A DNA stretch of 64,000 nt from Zymoseptoria tritici IPO323 (lineage: Eukaryota > Ascomycota > Dothideomycetes > Mycosphaerellales > Mycosphaerellaceae): positions 124,001 through 188,000 of the forward strand of contig NC_018218.1 in assembly GCF_000219625.1 (NCBI RefSeq), read 5' to 3'. A program made the position numbers and the translations under genes. Positions 63,201 to 64,000 of this stretch are shown one piece after another (the stretch's first letter is position 1; the number at the start of each line of letters is the position of its first letter). The notes beneath the pieces were generated by a model. The model made no database searches and was not told the origin of the DNA. It was given only the letters and a program-made list of their open reading frames with translations.

Positions 63201-64000
63201 AGTAATTATAAGGATATACTTGTATTTAAAGATGTCTAGTAGAAAGATTAGTCCTATAATATTAATGTAGACCTTATCTAATAAGGATTAAGGTATTAGT
63301 CTTAGAGTTCTTAATACTACTCTCTATAACCTTGCAAGCTTGTATAGCTTATAGTACTTAAGTGTAGATATATTAATCTACTTAAGTCCTTAGACTTAAG
63401 CCTTTATTGCACTAAGAATCTTGTTCCCTATATAGCCTAGTCTCTAGTGCTATCTTGTTATATTAGCCTTAGGTATAGCAAAGGCTAGATAGGACATATT
63501 CCTATTAGTTGTAAAAGCAACTTTAGTACTCCCCTTAGGGAAAGAGACAGTTATATTCTAGAGGATTAGAACATTATAAGTAGACTAAACCTTGCCTATC
63601 TTCTTATTATTCCTTAGAATGTATAAAAATAGCCTATCTAGGTAGACCTTGCACTTTAGCTAGAGAGTCTCTACTAAGATAAGGTTGTAATTAGAGTTAG
63701 GAGAGTATAACATATCTTATAAGGTAATGTTTAACTTATTCCCCTTGTACTTTATTATAATCCTTACACTTCCTAAGTATATAACTATACTTTGTCTAAT
63801 AGCTTAAGAGAACCTAATTAGGGTTTCTAGGGGTTTAAGGTCTAAGAACTAGGACTTGTTATTAAAGAAGTAGTATAATATACTAGAATCCTAGACAATA
63901 GTATTACTCCTTTGTATTCTAGTAGCAGTAATTGCTGCTCCTATAAATAAGCTATCTAAATTAGAGCCTAAGCCTACATTAGAAGAGGAGATAGGCTTAA

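Larger units (their letters stand above)
58941..64000 (-). mobile_element. Ty1/copia LTR retrotransposon, truncated by the window edge
   Basis: Minus-strand element. In element order from the right edge: protease and GAG-pre-integrase relics (NITR-H-RLGYIGNKIL near 63.4 kb), integrase (DFLAPYTPKQNRIVELSNKV near 62.93-63.0 kb), reverse transcriptase (LVLLYVDNF near 61.25-61.28 kb, the YVDD box with its last Asp as Asn), and RNase H (VLSSTKAEYLSLTKAIRE near 60.63 kb). The 3' LTR is at 58941-59111. The order integrase before reverse transcriptase identifies copia. Stops and missing CpA/CpG show it is heavily mutated and dead. Gag and the 5' LTR lie beyond the window. Confidence 0.85.

Noticed and set aside
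1..64000. CRISPR arrays, bacterial operons or rRNA genes
   Set aside because: Nothing of this kind seen; introns, RIP and gene content are fungal nuclear.

Overview
The window is nuclear DNA of a filamentous ascomycete, most likely a Dothideomycete. The coding genes have short GT-AG introns (mostly 46-190 bp), filamentous-fungal families (BLI-3-like protein, a His1 LPMO-like secreted protein, an RpdA-type histone deacetylase with a long tail, a HET/STAND-type pseudokinase) and transposons carrying the mutation pattern of repeat-induced point mutation (RIP, CpA to TpA). The class is an inference; no marker gene fixes the species.

Layout. 1-34.1 kb is a gene-dense euchromatic block: the end of an RNA polymerase III subunit, the divergent pair RPD3-type deacetylase / RPN11 proteasome deubiquitinase, a secreted LPMO-like protein, a frameshifted GMC oxidoreductase, an NBP2-like SH3 protein, a DUF3253 protein, a FAD-monooxygenase remnant, a luciferase-like FMN monooxygenase, a 1251-residue WD40-like protein ending in a CAAX box, and a coiled-coil protein. 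A complete PIF/Harbinger transposon (22940-26335, TTA target duplication) sits 10 bp upstream of the coiled-coil start codon. Then follow a PPxY protein, an FMN 2-hydroxyacid dehydrogenase, a possibly broken SMI1-like gene, a DUF2231 membrane protein whose start codon is split by an intron, and a Nudix hydrolase. A tRNA-Arg(CCG) lies at 35.33 kb, followed by several kb of decayed small ORFs.

39.0-51.4 kb is a RIP-saturated block in which CpA/TpG are almost gone but CpG is kept. Reading through the TAG/TAA stops shows a RecQ-like helicase on the plus strand in one continuous frame (about 40.25-43.0 kb) and, on the minus strand (about 47.6-51.0 kb), a protein resembling the DUF6589 family of fungal mobile elements. 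It also holds several tandem-repeat arrays. A 758-bp unmutated insertion with a CAAA-type tail and a perfect 13-bp target duplication interrupts it, so that insertion is probably younger than the RIP.

51.4-58.9 kb is normal gene space again: adenine phosphoribosyltransferase, a 49-residue membrane micro-ORF, a BLI-3-like flavin protein, and a four-exon pseudokinase gene. From 58941 to the right edge lies a Ty1/copia retrotransposon on the minus strand, with its 3' LTR at 58941-59111. Its interior is depleted of both CpA and CpG, a different mutation spectrum from the 39-51 kb block. The housekeeping genes do not form one pathway; proteasome, deacetylase and Pol III genes are ordinary neighbours, while the oxidoreductase remnants at 8.8-14.3 kb may be leftovers of an accessory metabolic locus.
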